60,153 nucleotides of DNA from Pelotomaculum sp. PtaU1.Bin035 (GCA_002067965.1 MVRN01000038.1:24001-84153); one strand, 5' to 3'. Positions 17,204 through 25,592 are shown, numbered from the stretch's first letter. Made by a program: numbers and translations. The notes: generated from the sequence alone by a model not told the origin.

Positions 17204-19078
17204 TTACTTCGACGACCCGCCAAGTTGCTGGGTCAGCCAGGCGCTTTGCTGGTTCATTTTACTTAAAGCTGTTTCCATAGCGGAATACTGCGTGTAATAA
17301 CGATTTTCCATATCCTGTAATCTTGAGTCCCAGTCCAGTATTTGTTTATTGTAATCAGTAATTTTCTGGCCCAGTACGCTGTTATCAACCATGCTGTAGG
17401 AATTTTCGCTACCGGCTTTGTTAATAATCTGGTTAATACCGCCAGTCAAATCGTCATATAGTCTAACAGCCAATCCCTTTTCGCCAGTAACACTAGAACT
17501 CTTGGAAAACAGATCCATTACCGATTGAGGGTTAGCAGCAATAGCATCCTTAAGCTTTTGTTCGTTAATATACAGTTTACCCTTTTCAGAGTAGTCACCG
17601 GTGGTAATACCTATATCTGACAGACTATTATAGTTTGTATCCACACCGCCCACAATTGAATAGAGGGTAGAGCGCATATTATTAACTATACCGCTCAAGA
17701 GACTGTCGTTGCGCAGCAGGCCGCTTTTGGCTTTGTCCTCCCATTGTTTTTGTTGATCCGTTGTCAGCTGAGCCCGCTGGTCGTCGGTAAGAGGCAAGTA
17801 ATCCTTATACCTTTCCTCGGAAATTTTACTGTTCACCTTATCGATGGTGGTGTTGTAAAGGTCCACGAAAGATTTAATGGAATTATAGACGGCATCAGTA
17901 TCGTTGGCTACGCTAACATTTACTGTCTGACTGCTTGATGTGCCGGTAAGGGTATAATTAACTCCAGATATCGTAAACTGGTTGCCGGCTTCGGTTAAGG
18001 ACACCCCGTTTAATATGATTTTGGCGTCTACGCCTTTGGCTACTAATGTTGAGGCATCCGGCACAACACTGGCCGTGCTCAAGTTAAAGCCGGGATTCGA
18101 ACTTAACTTTAAGGCGGCAAATAAGCCCTGGGGGTCCGTACCAGCGACATCCGTAGCAATATCGATGTTGCCGCTCACACCATTACCGTTCGTAATAAAT
18201 AACTTATTTTGGACTGTGTCAAAGTTGGCTGTAACACCGGCGCCTGAAGTATTAATAGCATTAACCAAGTCATTCATAGTGTTAGTGCCGCTGTCCAAGG
18301 CGATGGCTTTGCCGTTTATAGTAAAGTTAATGGCGCCTGAAGTGATCCCAAGTTGGGCCGCCAGATTCGCGCCGCCGGAATTAAAGCTGACCGCGTCAGT
18401 ACTGTTAAGACTGGAGCCAAGTTTCAGCGCGGAAAATAAATTGACCGGGTCCGTCGTAGCGGGAACCGTGGCAAAGTTTACTTGCGCGCTCGATCCGGTA
18501 GCTGTAGAAGAAATAAACATGCGCTTTAAAGTTTTATCGAATGAGGCGCTGACTCCGGCACTGGTCCCGTTCGCCATTTTAGCGCTGTTTATTTTACTGA
18601 CCAGTGTGTCAATACTGTCCACGCTGGTATCGATAGTGATACTCTGGCTGCCGTTTACCGTAAAAGTCACCGTGCCGGCGGCTAGGCCCAACTGGTCTTT
18701 TAATGTAGACTTGGTAGCGTCAAAGGTAACACCGGCAACGCTGTTCAACCTGGCATTGTTGGCAAGCTGGGTCACTTGAACGTTATTAACCCCGGCTACG
18801 GCAGAAATGTTTGCAGTGGCCTTAACAATCCCTTCGTTAGAGGAAGTAGCATTCTTGGTTAGAAAAGTACCCTGCAATTTCATATTAAACACATTATCCC
18901 GTAATGCGCGCAGGGAATTATTCATATCCCGGTAATCGCTTCTTTGCCACTCGGCTATGGTTTGGTTTTGCTTGATTTTATCTTGTTTCACCCGCTGTAC
19001 TTTCATCAAACCAGAAACTATTGAGTCTATATCCAAACCGGAGCCGGACAGTCCAAAAACTCGCGTCGGGCTAATCAC
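17204..19078 (-). CDS. fliD: Filament cap protein FliD (HAP2)
   Basis: The N-terminus RVFGLSGSGLDIDSIVSGLM and the C-terminal coil ending in MNQQSAWLTQQLGG define FliD, the pentameric cap under which flagellin polymerises. The longest frame starts at 19216, but homology begins at SPTRVFG. GTG at 19078, with GGTGGG 5 bases upstream, gives 624 residues. A SigD-like promoter lies 35-60 bases further upstream. Residues about 113-221 and 224-327 are two diverged copies of one module (DQLGLAAGTVTFTVNG versus AQLGITSGAINFTING; NLFSALKLGSS versus GLFAALKLSSN), so the cap has an internal domain duplication. Confidence 0.92.
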   Translation of the reverse strand: MISPTRVFGLSGSGLDIDSIVSGLMKVQRVKQDKIKQNQTIAEWQRSDYRDMNNSLRALRDNVFNMKLQGTFLTKNATSSNEGIVKATANISAVAGVNNVQVTQLANNARLNSVAGVTFDATKSTLKDQLGLAAGTVTFTVNGSQSITIDTSVDSIDTLVSKINSAKMANGTSAGVSASFDKTLKRMFISSTATGSSAQVNFATVPATTDPVNLFSALKLGSSLNSTDAVSFNSGGANLAAQLGITSGAINFTINGKAIALDSGTNTMNDLVNAINTSGAGVTANFDTVQNKLFITNGNGVSGNIDIATDVAGTDPQGLFAALKLSSNPGFNLSTASVVPDASTLVAKGVDAKIILNGVSLTEAGNQFTISGVNYTLTGTSSSQTVNVSVANDTDAVYNSIKSFVDLYNTTIDKVNSKISEERYKDYLPLTDDQRAQLTTDQQKQWEDKAKSGLLRNDSLLSGIVNNMRSTLYSIVGGVDTNYNSLSDIGITTGDYSEKGKLYINEQKLKDAIAANPQSVMDLFSKSSSVTGEKGLAVRLYDDLTGGINQIINKAGSENSYSMVDNSVLGQKITDYNKQILDWDSRLQDMENRYYTQYSAMETALSKMNQQSAWLTQQLGGSSK

Positions 19079-19112
19079 ACTGGATCCCACCTTTTCACAG
19101 CTTTTATTTACG

Positions 19113-19140
19113 TATTCGGATAAAACCTGCTCTTTCTTTA
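19113..19140 (-). promoter_or_regulatory. SigD (sigma-28)-like promoter of fliD
   Basis: Minus strand: TAAA, 16 bases, TCCGAATA, compared with the consensus TAAA-N15-GCCGATAA. The -10 ends about 35 bases before the chosen fliD start. Confidence 0.55.
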
Positions 19141-19287
19141 GAGAAAAATATAAAAAACGGGACTTTTTTAACTTCCCCTCCCGGAAGTCTCTGTCTTGAG
19201 CCTTTCTCACTTGCAAAGCAACATTTTACAGGACAAGGACCAAGGGTATCAAAAGGACTAATAACCCTAAAGAAAGGGGCGGTTGAG

Positions 19288-19457
19288 CTAAAAGATGGTA
19301 ATAAATTCTGCCGGCGAAATAATGGCAATCCCTTGGAATTCTTAATTGCGAGAAGATGATCGTCACCTGAGATGATATATTGGACTTCGCCTTCCACCAT
19401 ACACTGCAATATGCGGTTGTCATCCGGGTCATCCTTAGTGACAATTACCGTAAGAGA
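19288..19457 (-). pseudogene. Decayed PIN-domain (VapC/COG1569-like) toxin gene, C-terminal remnant
   Basis: The minus strand reads TKDDPDDNRILQCMVEG then VQYIISGDDHLLAIKNSKG, the C-terminal core of PIN-domain nucleases (DDPDDN and SGDxHLL motifs). After SKG the frame must shift by one base to continue IAIISPAEFITIF and stop, which is the normal family ending. A one-base deletion therefore separates the two parts. An in-frame TAG lies just upstream at 19458-19460, and the N-terminal half with its first catalytic Asp is missing. No antitoxin gene is seen nearby. It is best read as a dead toxin gene. Confidence 0.75.
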
Positions 19458-19498
19458 CTATAATGCAGCAGCCAGACAAGGATTCTACCACTGGATGG

Positions 19499-19522
19499 CG
19501 CTGAATTAATCCAGCGGTTTTT
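19499..19522 (+). terminator. Terminator-like stem-loop
   Basis: CGCTG-AATTAATC-CAGCG is followed by GTTTTT. No upstream plus-strand gene is visible. Confidence 0.4.
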
Positions 19523-19537
19523 GATGCATTTTTACAA

Positions 19538-19577
19538 GGCTCAACAAGCAGCAAATATCCGCCAGTTGAGCCTTTTT
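19538..19577 (+). terminator. Terminator-like stem-loop
   Basis: GGCTCAAC and GTTGAGCC arms, about 20 bases apart, are followed by TTTTT. It is the second of two in tandem. Confidence 0.45.
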
Positions 19578-19944
19578 CACGCGCAAAACTTCCGATTGAC
19601 CCCTTCGAGAACCGTCACCGATATTTTTATACGTTCTCGCGGCAAGCAGTATTTGCAATTCTCCTATGTTTGTAATAAACATATTTGCTAAATAAAATAT
19701 TTCCTGGCCATTTATTGATGTAAATCTCTTTTTATTTGCGGTGGTTTTAATACAGTCTGACAGCCCCTGGTTTACTAAAAAAGCAGTTCTTTCTTAACAA
19801 TTATTTCAAGCTCACCCTGCTGCAGAAATTTGTACCGTTAAACAGGCAAACATGGTAAACTGTTCTAAAAGAACCTGTCCGCTAAAAATATCACTGTCTC
19901 AACAACCGAAACTCAACTGTCCTGAAACCCAACGGAGGTAGCTC

Positions 19945-20367
19945 ATGTCCGATGGACAAAACATCTTAACCTTTCCGGCAAGCCTGCCGGGCCTACCCAG
20001 GGAATTAACGAGATTCTCTCTTACTGCCCTGCCAGAAGACTCGCCCTTTTTCTTCTTACAATCACTACAGGAAGACAACACCGGCTTTATTCTAATTAAC
20101 CCCTTTGCACTATATCCGGATTACGAATTTGACTTACCTGACGAGGAAGCAGAGGCATTAGCTTTAACGACGCCTGAATATTTAGCGGTATTTTGCATCG
20201 TCAATGCCAGCCGGGGTTTAAAAAGCGCTACTGTCAATCTTCTGGCCCCAGTGGTACTCAACACCGCTACCGGTGTAGCCCGACAGATTGTTTTGAACGA
20301 TAAGCGGTACACCATCCGCCACCCGCTGCCCGGTACAACAGGAAGAACCGCAGGGGAGGATACATAA
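19945..20367 (+). CDS. fliW: Flagellar assembly factor FliW
   Basis: FPASLPGLPRELTRFSLTAL, PFFFLQSLQ and FILINPFALYPDYEF are conserved FliW blocks; ATVNLLAPVVLN lies near the end. FliW binds either flagellin or CsrA. When flagellin is exported, freed FliW antagonises CsrA and flagellin translation resumes. Length is 140 residues. CGGAGGT precedes the ATG with 6-base spacing. Its stop codon (20365-20367) directly abuts the csrA ATG, so the two partners are probably translated in a fixed ratio. Confidence 0.92.
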   Translation: MSDGQNILTFPASLPGLPRELTRFSLTALPEDSPFFFLQSLQEDNTGFILINPFALYPDYEFDLPDEEAEALALTTPEYLAVFCIVNASRGLKSATVNLLAPVVLNTATGVARQIVLNDKRYTIRHPLPGTTGRTAGEDT

Positions 20368-20631
20368 ATGCTGGTGCTCACAAGAAAAAAGGGGCAGTCC
20401 CTGAACATCGGCCACAATGTCCGCGTCGTGGTACTGGAAGTCACCGGGGACTCCATCCGTATCGGAATCGAAGCCCCTCCCGAGGTAGCCATCTACCGAA
20501 GTGAGATTTACCAAACCCTCCGGCAGGAAAACAAGGAGGCTGTGGCTTCCAAGGATATTGTGTCGCAGATTAAATCCCTACTAAAACCTGCAGAGGACAA
20601 AAATGGGACAAAATTTTATAAACGGCCCTAA
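20368..20631 (+). CDS. csrA: Carbon storage/translational regulator CsrA
   Basis: MLVLTRKKGQSLNIGHNVRVVV and SIRIGIEAPPEVAIYRSEI are the hallmark of CsrA, a dimeric RNA-binding protein that recognises GGA in hairpin loops and blocks ribosome access. In Firmicutes its main target is the flagellin leader. At 87 residues it carries a C-terminal extension beyond residue 70, as in FliW-regulated CsrA. The stop codon at 20629-20631 overlaps the -35 element of the flagellin SigD promoter. Confidence 0.95.
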   Translation: MLVLTRKKGQSLNIGHNVRVVVLEVTGDSIRIGIEAPPEVAIYRSEIYQTLRQENKEAVASKDIVSQIKSLLKPAEDKNGTKFYKRP

Positions 20632-20752
20632 ATCTTATAAAAAGACTGCCGATATATACAATAGCAGTCATTCCGGGCGGCCGACCGGGAAGTGCCCACA
20701 CTGCAAGGAAGCGGTGAAAAAAACTAAAAATTCATGGAGGAATAAAGAATGA
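20603..20752 (+). CDS. Small CPHC-containing ORF overlapping csrA and flagellin (unconfirmed)
   Basis: An ATG at 20603 follows GAGGA with 5-base spacing and opens a 49-codon frame, shifted relative to csrA, which ends in TGA overlapping the flagellin ATG (ATGA). The predicted peptide is basic and contains GKCPHCKEAV, half of a zinc ribbon. I recognise no family. It overlaps the last 29 bases of csrA, the SigD promoter and the whole flagellin leader, so only read-through transcripts from fliW-csrA would contain its start. It could be chance, or a coupling leader for flagellin translation. Confidence 0.3.
   Translation: MGQNFINGPKSYKKTADIYNSSHSGRPTGKCPHCKEAVKKTKNSWRNKE
20629..20655 (+). promoter_or_regulatory. 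SigD (sigma-28) promoter of flagellin
   Basis: TAAA (20629-20632), 15 bases, GCCGATAT (20648-20655), compared with consensus TAAA-N15-GCCGATAA. The -35 element includes the csrA stop codon. Transcription should start near 20662, giving a leader of about 87 bases. Confidence 0.88.
20662..20748 (+). promoter_or_regulatory. Flagellin mRNA leader with candidate CsrA-binding GGA motifs
   Basis: GGA occurs at 20688, 20707 and in the Shine-Dalgarno GGAGGA at 20736-20741, 7 bases before the flagellin ATG. TTCCGG/CCGGGAA arms around 20671-20692 could present the first site in a hairpin. This matches the known design in which CsrA occupies the flagellin ribosome site until FliW removes it. Confidence 0.6.
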
Positions 20753-21981
20753 GAATTAATCACAACATCTCAGCTCTAAATACGTATCGTCAGTTGAGCA
20801 TCAATACAACAGCTGGCTCAAAATCCCTTGAAAAACTATCTTCCGGTCTGCGCGTCAACCGCGCCGGCGACGACGCGGCAGGTCTTGCCATCTCAGAAAA
20901 AATGAGAGGCCAAATTAGAGGCCTGAGCCAAGCATCCCGCAACTCACAAGATACGATCTCTCTACTTCAAACGGCTGAAGGTGCGTTAAACGAAACCCAC
21001 TCCATCTTGCAACGAATGCGTGAACTTGCTGTTCAAGCGGCTGGCGACACGAATACTTCAGTAGATCGAAAAGCTATTCAGGACGAAGTTACTCAGTTAA
21101 CAAAAGAGATTGACAGAATTGCCACCACGACTGAATTCAACACCAAAAAGCTAATAAATGGGGATTTGGTAGGTGTACAAGGAGCTATTGCGGGTGTAAT
21201 AGATAAGGAAGGTTCGTTTGCTAATGGAACTGTTGCACTTGGCAAAATCTCTTATGCAAGTTTAGCTGTTAAGACCGATGTAATTCGCATTAATATTGTT
21301 CGTGACACATTTACGAATGGAAGTAGTATTTCTACCACAGGTGCTTTCTGTCGGAATATGTTTTCTGTCACAACAGTTCTTGGGAACATTTCTGCTGCTA
21401 AAGTTATCTTTTCGACTGCTGGTGGTGTTTACATTTCCGGAGCGGCGAGTACTGGTGCGGCTACTGTGACTATGAGAGTTAGCCTTTCACTTGCTCAAAT
21501 GAAGGCGCTGAAATCCGGAGACACAATTACCATATCAGTTACCAAGAAAGCTGCCGCTCAAACCGATAGCTCAAAACAGATCCGGGCGCAAATCGGTGCA
21601 AATGCCGGGCAAGAACTTGGTATTGGTATTAATGACATGGGTTCTAATGCTCTTGGTGTCCGTAAAACGGATGGCACGGCACTAGATATTACCACTCAAG
21701 TAAAAGCTTCAGGAGCAATTAAACTAATTAATAATGCACTTGAAAAAGTTTCAACGGAACGATCCAAACTTGGGGCCTTCCAAAACCGCTTAGAACACAC
21801 CATTAATAACCTGGATACCTCTGCTGAAAACTTACAGGCATCTGAATCCCGTATTCGTGATGTAGACATGGCAAAAGAGATGATGGAATATACCAAGAAC
21901 AACATTTTAACACAAGCGGCTCAAGCGATGTTGGCACAGGCGAACCAAGCACCACAAGGTGTATTACAGTTGCTGCGTTAA
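20749..21981 (+). CDS. hag: Flagellin
   Basis: MRINHNISALNTYRQLS and the following D0/D1 helices (KLSSGLRVNRAGDDAAGLAI; ISLLQTAEGALNETHSIL) are classical flagellin, as is the C-terminal region ending in AQANQAPQGVLQLLR. The middle, about residues 140-300, is a Ser/Thr/Ala-rich variable domain of the sort exposed on the filament and O-glycosylated by nonulosonic acids in Maf systems. Length is 410 residues. Expression is probably by SigD and held by CsrA. A stem-loop follows at 21999-22034 and the maf glycosylation gene comes next. Confidence 0.95.
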   Translation: MRINHNISALNTYRQLSINTTAGSKSLEKLSSGLRVNRAGDDAAGLAISEKMRGQIRGLSQASRNSQDTISLLQTAEGALNETHSILQRMRELAVQAAGDTNTSVDRKAIQDEVTQLTKEIDRIATTTEFNTKKLINGDLVGVQGAIAGVIDKEGSFANGTVALGKISYASLAVKTDVIRINIVRDTFTNGSSISTTGAFCRNMFSVTTVLGNISAAKVIFSTAGGVYISGAASTGAATVTMRVSLSLAQMKALKSGDTITISVTKKAAAQTDSSKQIRAQIGANAGQELGIGINDMGSNALGVRKTDGTALDITTQVKASGAIKLINNALEKVSTERSKLGAFQNRLEHTINNLDTSAENLQASESRIRDVDMAKEMMEYTKNNILTQAAQAMLAQANQAPQGVLQLLR

Positions 21982-21998
21982 GCTGGTGTCGGAATTAT

Positions 21999-22034
21999 AT
22001 CAAAGGGCTGATCAGAGATGGTCAGCCCTTTGAT
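21999..22034 (+). terminator. Stem-loop after flagellin
   Basis: ATCAAAGGGCTGA and TCAGCCCTTTGAT arms form a long perfect stem. There is little T tail (AATATCT), so it may attenuate rather than fully stop transcription into maf. Confidence 0.7.
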
Positions 22035-22072
22035 AATATCTCACCCAACTCACATCAAGAGGGGAATCACCT

Positions 22073-23959
22073 ATGGATTATAATATCTTAAAAACTAACA
22101 TTACTTCACTTCAAAAATTTAATTTTTTTATTATAGAGTCGTTATTACAAAAAAGTTTTTTACAAATTGATAAGATTACTGAAGAAAAAAGCAATAATGG
22201 AATGGGTACCCTTTATTTTCATAAAGATGCAAAAAAATATTTGTTGCATAGCAAATATAACCCGGTTGCAGAAGCGGAACGGATAGTTCAAAGTATTAAT
22301 TTTAATAAAGATAGTTTGATCATCGTTTTTGGTCTTGGATTAGGTTATCATTTATTTGAATTAAAAGATAAAATATCCGAAGATACACGTGTGTTCATTA
22401 TTGAACATAACATGGATGTATTAAAGTATACCCTAACCCATGTAGATTTATCGCCGCTTTTTGATACTTCACAGTTTTTTCTTATCTTTGGTGATGAAAA
22501 ACAGATGGGAGAGATTATCGTAAATCTTTTAAGCTTCAATTTTTACAATATGTCTCAGAATATTCAAACTATTACTTTGCCGAATTATCACGTTTATGCT
22601 GATAAAAATCAATGGGTGATGAAACAAATTGCCCAGCGCTTGAGGAATACGGTTTATGCTATGGGGAATTCACTGGATGATATGTTTGTCGGTTTTCGAA
22701 ACAATTACCTCAATATTGAAGCATTTATGAAAAGCAATGGCATCGATGAAATTAAAGATGTTTATAAGGATTTTCCTGCCATTATAGTAGCATCAGGTCC
22801 CTCGCTTGATAAAAATATACACCATTTAAAAGATGCATATGGAAAAGCGGTTATTATCTCTTGTGACGCCAGTTTACGTGCATGTGAAAAACTGGGAATT
22901 AAACCTGATGCGGTAGCCAGTATTGAACGGGATGAACCAACCTATACTTATTATTACAAAGATCGTAAAATTGATAAAGATATTGTTTTGGTCGGACCCG
23001 GAGTTCTATGGCCTAAGATATTTGAAGAATATATGGGGAAAACTATTATTATTCCCAAAACCTATGAAGGCAATGAAGAGTGGTGGTATAGTTTTTTTAA
23101 GAATCTTTCATATATCAACCAGGGACAATCTTCAGCTACTGTTGCCTTCGCTGTTGCTAAGGCAGCGGGATGCAATCCGATTATTTTAATTGGCCAAGAC
23201 CTTGCTTTTACCGATGGGAAAATTCATAGCGATCAAGCGCATACCGAATATGAAGGTGAAAATAATGATTCCAGAGCTGATGATATTTATCTCGAAGATT
23301 ATCAGGGTAACCTGCTTCGTTCTAATAGGGTTTATCGCCTTTTTAGAGATTGGTATGAATATCAAATAACAATGCATCCTGATTTAGAAGTGATTGATGC
23401 CACTGAAGGAGGTGCCTACATTCATGGAAGTGTTATTATGACATTAGAAGAGGCGATCGAGAAATACTGCACAAAACCGCTGGAACGGCGCCTTGTTACT
23501 TATTTGGCTGATATGGTTGTCACTGATGAAGATAAATTAAAGACATATGAAGCAATCATACAAAGTATTGATGAAGAGATTAAGAAACTAAAAAACATCA
23601 AAAAGAAATCAATTCATCACTATAAAAGGCTACTTGAGATAGAAAAAAAATTATTAAAACAATGTAACAGCGAACAACTTGAACGCATTGTACTTAAAAT
23701 GCAAGCTGGAGATAAGATTATTCAGGATATCTTATATGAGAAAAAAGCGATAGGTGTTTTTTATCACCAGATCATTGTCCAGACTATTATTTACGTTAAA
23801 AAAATAGGTAATATGCTAACACTAGAAAATGTGAGAAGCAATCATCAGTTACAAATGAATTTGATGTATATTATTGAGAAAAGTACAGATTTTATTGTGA
23901 AGGAATATGAAAAGGCTCGATTATTCATTGAAGAAAAAAAACACCTTAAACAATTCTAA
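22073..23959 (+). CDS. Motility accessory factor (Maf) flagellin glycosyltransferase
   Basis: IIVFGLGLGYHLFELKDKI, then the central block IIVASGPSLDKNIHHLKDAY, VIISCDASLRACEKLGIKPD and IILIGQDLAFTDGK, are typical of the MAF_flag10/DUF115 family. Maf proteins transfer CMP-activated pseudaminic or legionaminic acid to Ser/Thr of flagellin in the cytoplasm. The C-terminal 150 residues are helical and charged. Length is 628 residues, usual for the family. GAGGGG precedes the ATG. The gene is strikingly AT-rich compared with csrA and fliW. It is the only Maf here, so one transferase would serve all sugar products of the island. Confidence 0.9.
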   Translation: MDYNILKTNITSLQKFNFFIIESLLQKSFLQIDKITEEKSNNGMGTLYFHKDAKKYLLHSKYNPVAEAERIVQSINFNKDSLIIVFGLGLGYHLFELKDKISEDTRVFIIEHNMDVLKYTLTHVDLSPLFDTSQFFLIFGDEKQMGEIIVNLLSFNFYNMSQNIQTITLPNYHVYADKNQWVMKQIAQRLRNTVYAMGNSLDDMFVGFRNNYLNIEAFMKSNGIDEIKDVYKDFPAIIVASGPSLDKNIHHLKDAYGKAVIISCDASLRACEKLGIKPDAVASIERDEPTYTYYYKDRKIDKDIVLVGPGVLWPKIFEEYMGKTIIIPKTYEGNEEWWYSFFKNLSYINQGQSSATVAFAVAKAAGCNPIILIGQDLAFTDGKIHSDQAHTEYEGENNDSRADDIYLEDYQGNLLRSNRVYRLFRDWYEYQITMHPDLEVIDATEGGAYIHGSVIMTLEEAIEKYCTKPLERRLVTYLADMVVTDEDKLKTYEAIIQSIDEEIKKLKNIKKKSIHHYKRLLEIEKKLLKQCNSEQLERIVLKMQAGDKIIQDILYEKKAIGVFYHQIIVQTIIYVKKIGNMLTLENVRSNHQLQMNLMYIIEKSTDFIVKEYEKARLFIEEKKHLKQF

Positions 23960-24009
23960 ATTATTAAAATTTTGTAAACCACTATAAATAATTAGGGAGA
24001 ACTAATAAA

Positions 24010-24555
24010 TTGCGTGAAAGAATTTTTATTGAAGGGCAAAATATATTTTTGAGAGCATTAGAAAAAGACGATATTTACAATAATTATATACATTGGTTTG
24101 ACAATTCAGAAGTATGCAAAATGAATTCTCACCATCGATTTCCTAAAAGCAGAGAATCTATGCTTAAGTACATTGAGAATAGTTACAATTCAGTTAATCA
24201 GTTGATTTTAGCAATTATTCACACGAAAGAGAAAACACATATAGGCAATATATCTTTACAAAATATTAACTACATTAATAGAAGTTCTGAACTTGCTATT
24301 ATTATTGGAGAGAAAGAATATTGGGGTAAAGGATATGGAAAAGAAGCAGCGACACTTATAATTAACCATGGTTTTTTACATTTAAATATGAATAGAATAT
24401 ATTGTGGCACATTCGTGGAGAATAGTGGAATGATAAAACTTGCAGAAGCTTTAGGCTTTAGAAAAGAGGGCATTAGGCGTGAAGCGGAATTTAAGAATGG
24501 AAAATATACTGATATTATAGAATTTGGATTATTGAAAAGTGAGTGGTTAAAATAG
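24010..24555 (+). CDS. GNAT-family N-acetyltransferase (RimJ/RimL-like), glycosylation island
   Basis: NIFLRALEKDDIYNNYIHWF and GEKEYWGKGYGKEAATLII (acetyl-CoA loop) plus AEALGFRKEGIRREAEFKNG mark a RimJ/RimL-type GNAT. The start is TTG at 24010 with GGGAGA upstream. In this island it probably N-acetylates an amino sugar, in parallel with the PseH homologue at 31482. It may belong to a second sugar branch with the Gfo/Idh and DegT genes that follow. Its stop overlaps the earliest possible start of the next gene. It is very AT-rich. Confidence 0.82.
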   Translation: MRERIFIEGQNIFLRALEKDDIYNNYIHWFDNSEVCKMNSHHRFPKSRESMLKYIENSYNSVNQLILAIIHTKEKTHIGNISLQNINYINRSSELAIIIGEKEYWGKGYGKEAATLIINHGFLHLNMNRIYCGTFVENSGMIKLAEALGFRKEGIRREAEFKNGKYTDIIEFGLLKSEWLK

Positions 24556-24566
24556 ATTTGTTTAAA

Positions 24567-25592
24567 ATGGGTCAATATAAATCAGCTATCATTGGTCTTG
24601 GACAAGTAGGTCTGATGTATGATTTTGATCTGAAGCGGAAAACACCTTCTTCTCATACGTTGGCGTATCAAATTCATCCGCGTATCGAGTTGGTTGCTGC
24701 CACGGATAACCGTATTGAGCAAGTGAAATATTTGCAGCAGATCGCGCCCCGTGTAGAGTTTTATCAAAATATATATGATATGTTAAAACAGCATCACGTC
24801 GATATCGTGAGTATCTGTACGCCGCCAAATCATCACTTGGCTGCTATAGAGGCAATACTACGCTTTTCATCACCGCGCCTTATTTTTTGTGAAAAGCCCG
24901 TTGTTAGCCACCTTGATGAAGTGCCACAGTTATATTCCTTAATTAAAAACAAACCTATTATTTTTCTACCTAATCTTTCGCGACGTTGGAGCACCGGAAT
25001 GCGGCGGGTGCGTGAATGCATTATGCAAGATACATATGGGGCTTTACAAAAGATACATGCGCGCTATACGCGTGGTATTTTCAACACGGGTTCACATTTA
25101 TTTGACATCATACGTTGGTTTGCCGGTTCCATTGAGCAGGTGCAAGTCGTCGAGAAAGTTCCGACATCTTCAGATCAAGAAGGAGAACCTTCTTATACAT
25201 TTGTTTTTACAACAGAGCACAAAAAAGTTTCCGGCTTTGCCGAAGCATTCAAAGATGAGCAATATTATCTTTTTGAATTGGATTTATATTTTGAACGCGG
25301 AAAAATTGACATTCGTTTAAGCGGAGACAGTGTAATCTATTACGGTATTGATGAGCACCCTTTATTTTCCGGATTTAATAATTTGAAGCTTCAAAAGAAT
25401 GAGACCGGTTTACTTGCCGAGTCTACTCTACAACAAGCAGTGGATCATATTATCCGTGTATTAGATGGCATAGAGCAACCGGCCTGCACTCTTGAAGACG
25501 GCATTTATCCTTTACTGGTTGCCAATGCGCTGGTATGTTCTTATCAAAATAACGGATCGAAAGAAAAAGTGGAAGGAATAAACAATGAGTAA
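24567..25592 (+). CDS. Gfo/Idh/MocA-family sugar oxidoreductase
   Basis: SAIIGLGQVGLMYDFD is the N-terminal NAD(P)-binding motif and RLIFCEKPVVSHLDEV carries the EKP signature with the catalytic lysine. The C-terminal domain has the substrate-side sheet. Enzymes of this family oxidise or reduce sugars, often preparing a keto group for a DegT-type aminotransferase; the next gene is exactly such an enzyme. A GTG start at 24543 overlaps the GNAT gene; the ATG at 24567 gives a normal N-terminus (341 residues) and is preferred, though neither has a good ribosome site. The 3' end overlaps the DegT gene by 8 bases. Confidence 0.85.
   Translation: MGQYKSAIIGLGQVGLMYDFDLKRKTPSSHTLAYQIHPRIELVAATDNRIEQVKYLQQIAPRVEFYQNIYDMLKQHHVDIVSICTPPNHHLAAIEAILRFSSPRLIFCEKPVVSHLDEVPQLYSLIKNKPIIFLPNLSRRWSTGMRRVRECIMQDTYGALQKIHARYTRGIFNTGSHLFDIIRWFAGSIEQVQVVEKVPTSSDQEGEPSYTFVFTTEHKKVSGFAEAFKDEQYYLFELDLYFERGKIDIRLSGDSVIYYGIDEHPLFSGFNNLKLQKNETGLLAESTLQQAVDHIIRVLDGIEQPACTLEDGIYPLLVANALVCSYQNNGSKEKVEGINNE

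Larger units (their letters stand above)
19217..19944. other. Gene-poor stretch between fliD and fliW
   Basis: No intact gene is visible. The left part holds the PIN-domain remnant (19288-19457). Next come two plus-strand stem-loops with T5 tails (19499-19522, 19538-19577) that match no visible plus-strand gene upstream. A GTTCT-AAA-AGAAC palindrome near 19862-19874 lies about 70 bases before fliW. I see no clear SigD promoter for fliW. Confidence 0.6.

Noticed and set aside
19104-19409. 101-codon minus-strand frame
   Set aside because: Only its first part belongs to the PIN remnant; the rest runs out of frame and through the fliD promoter.
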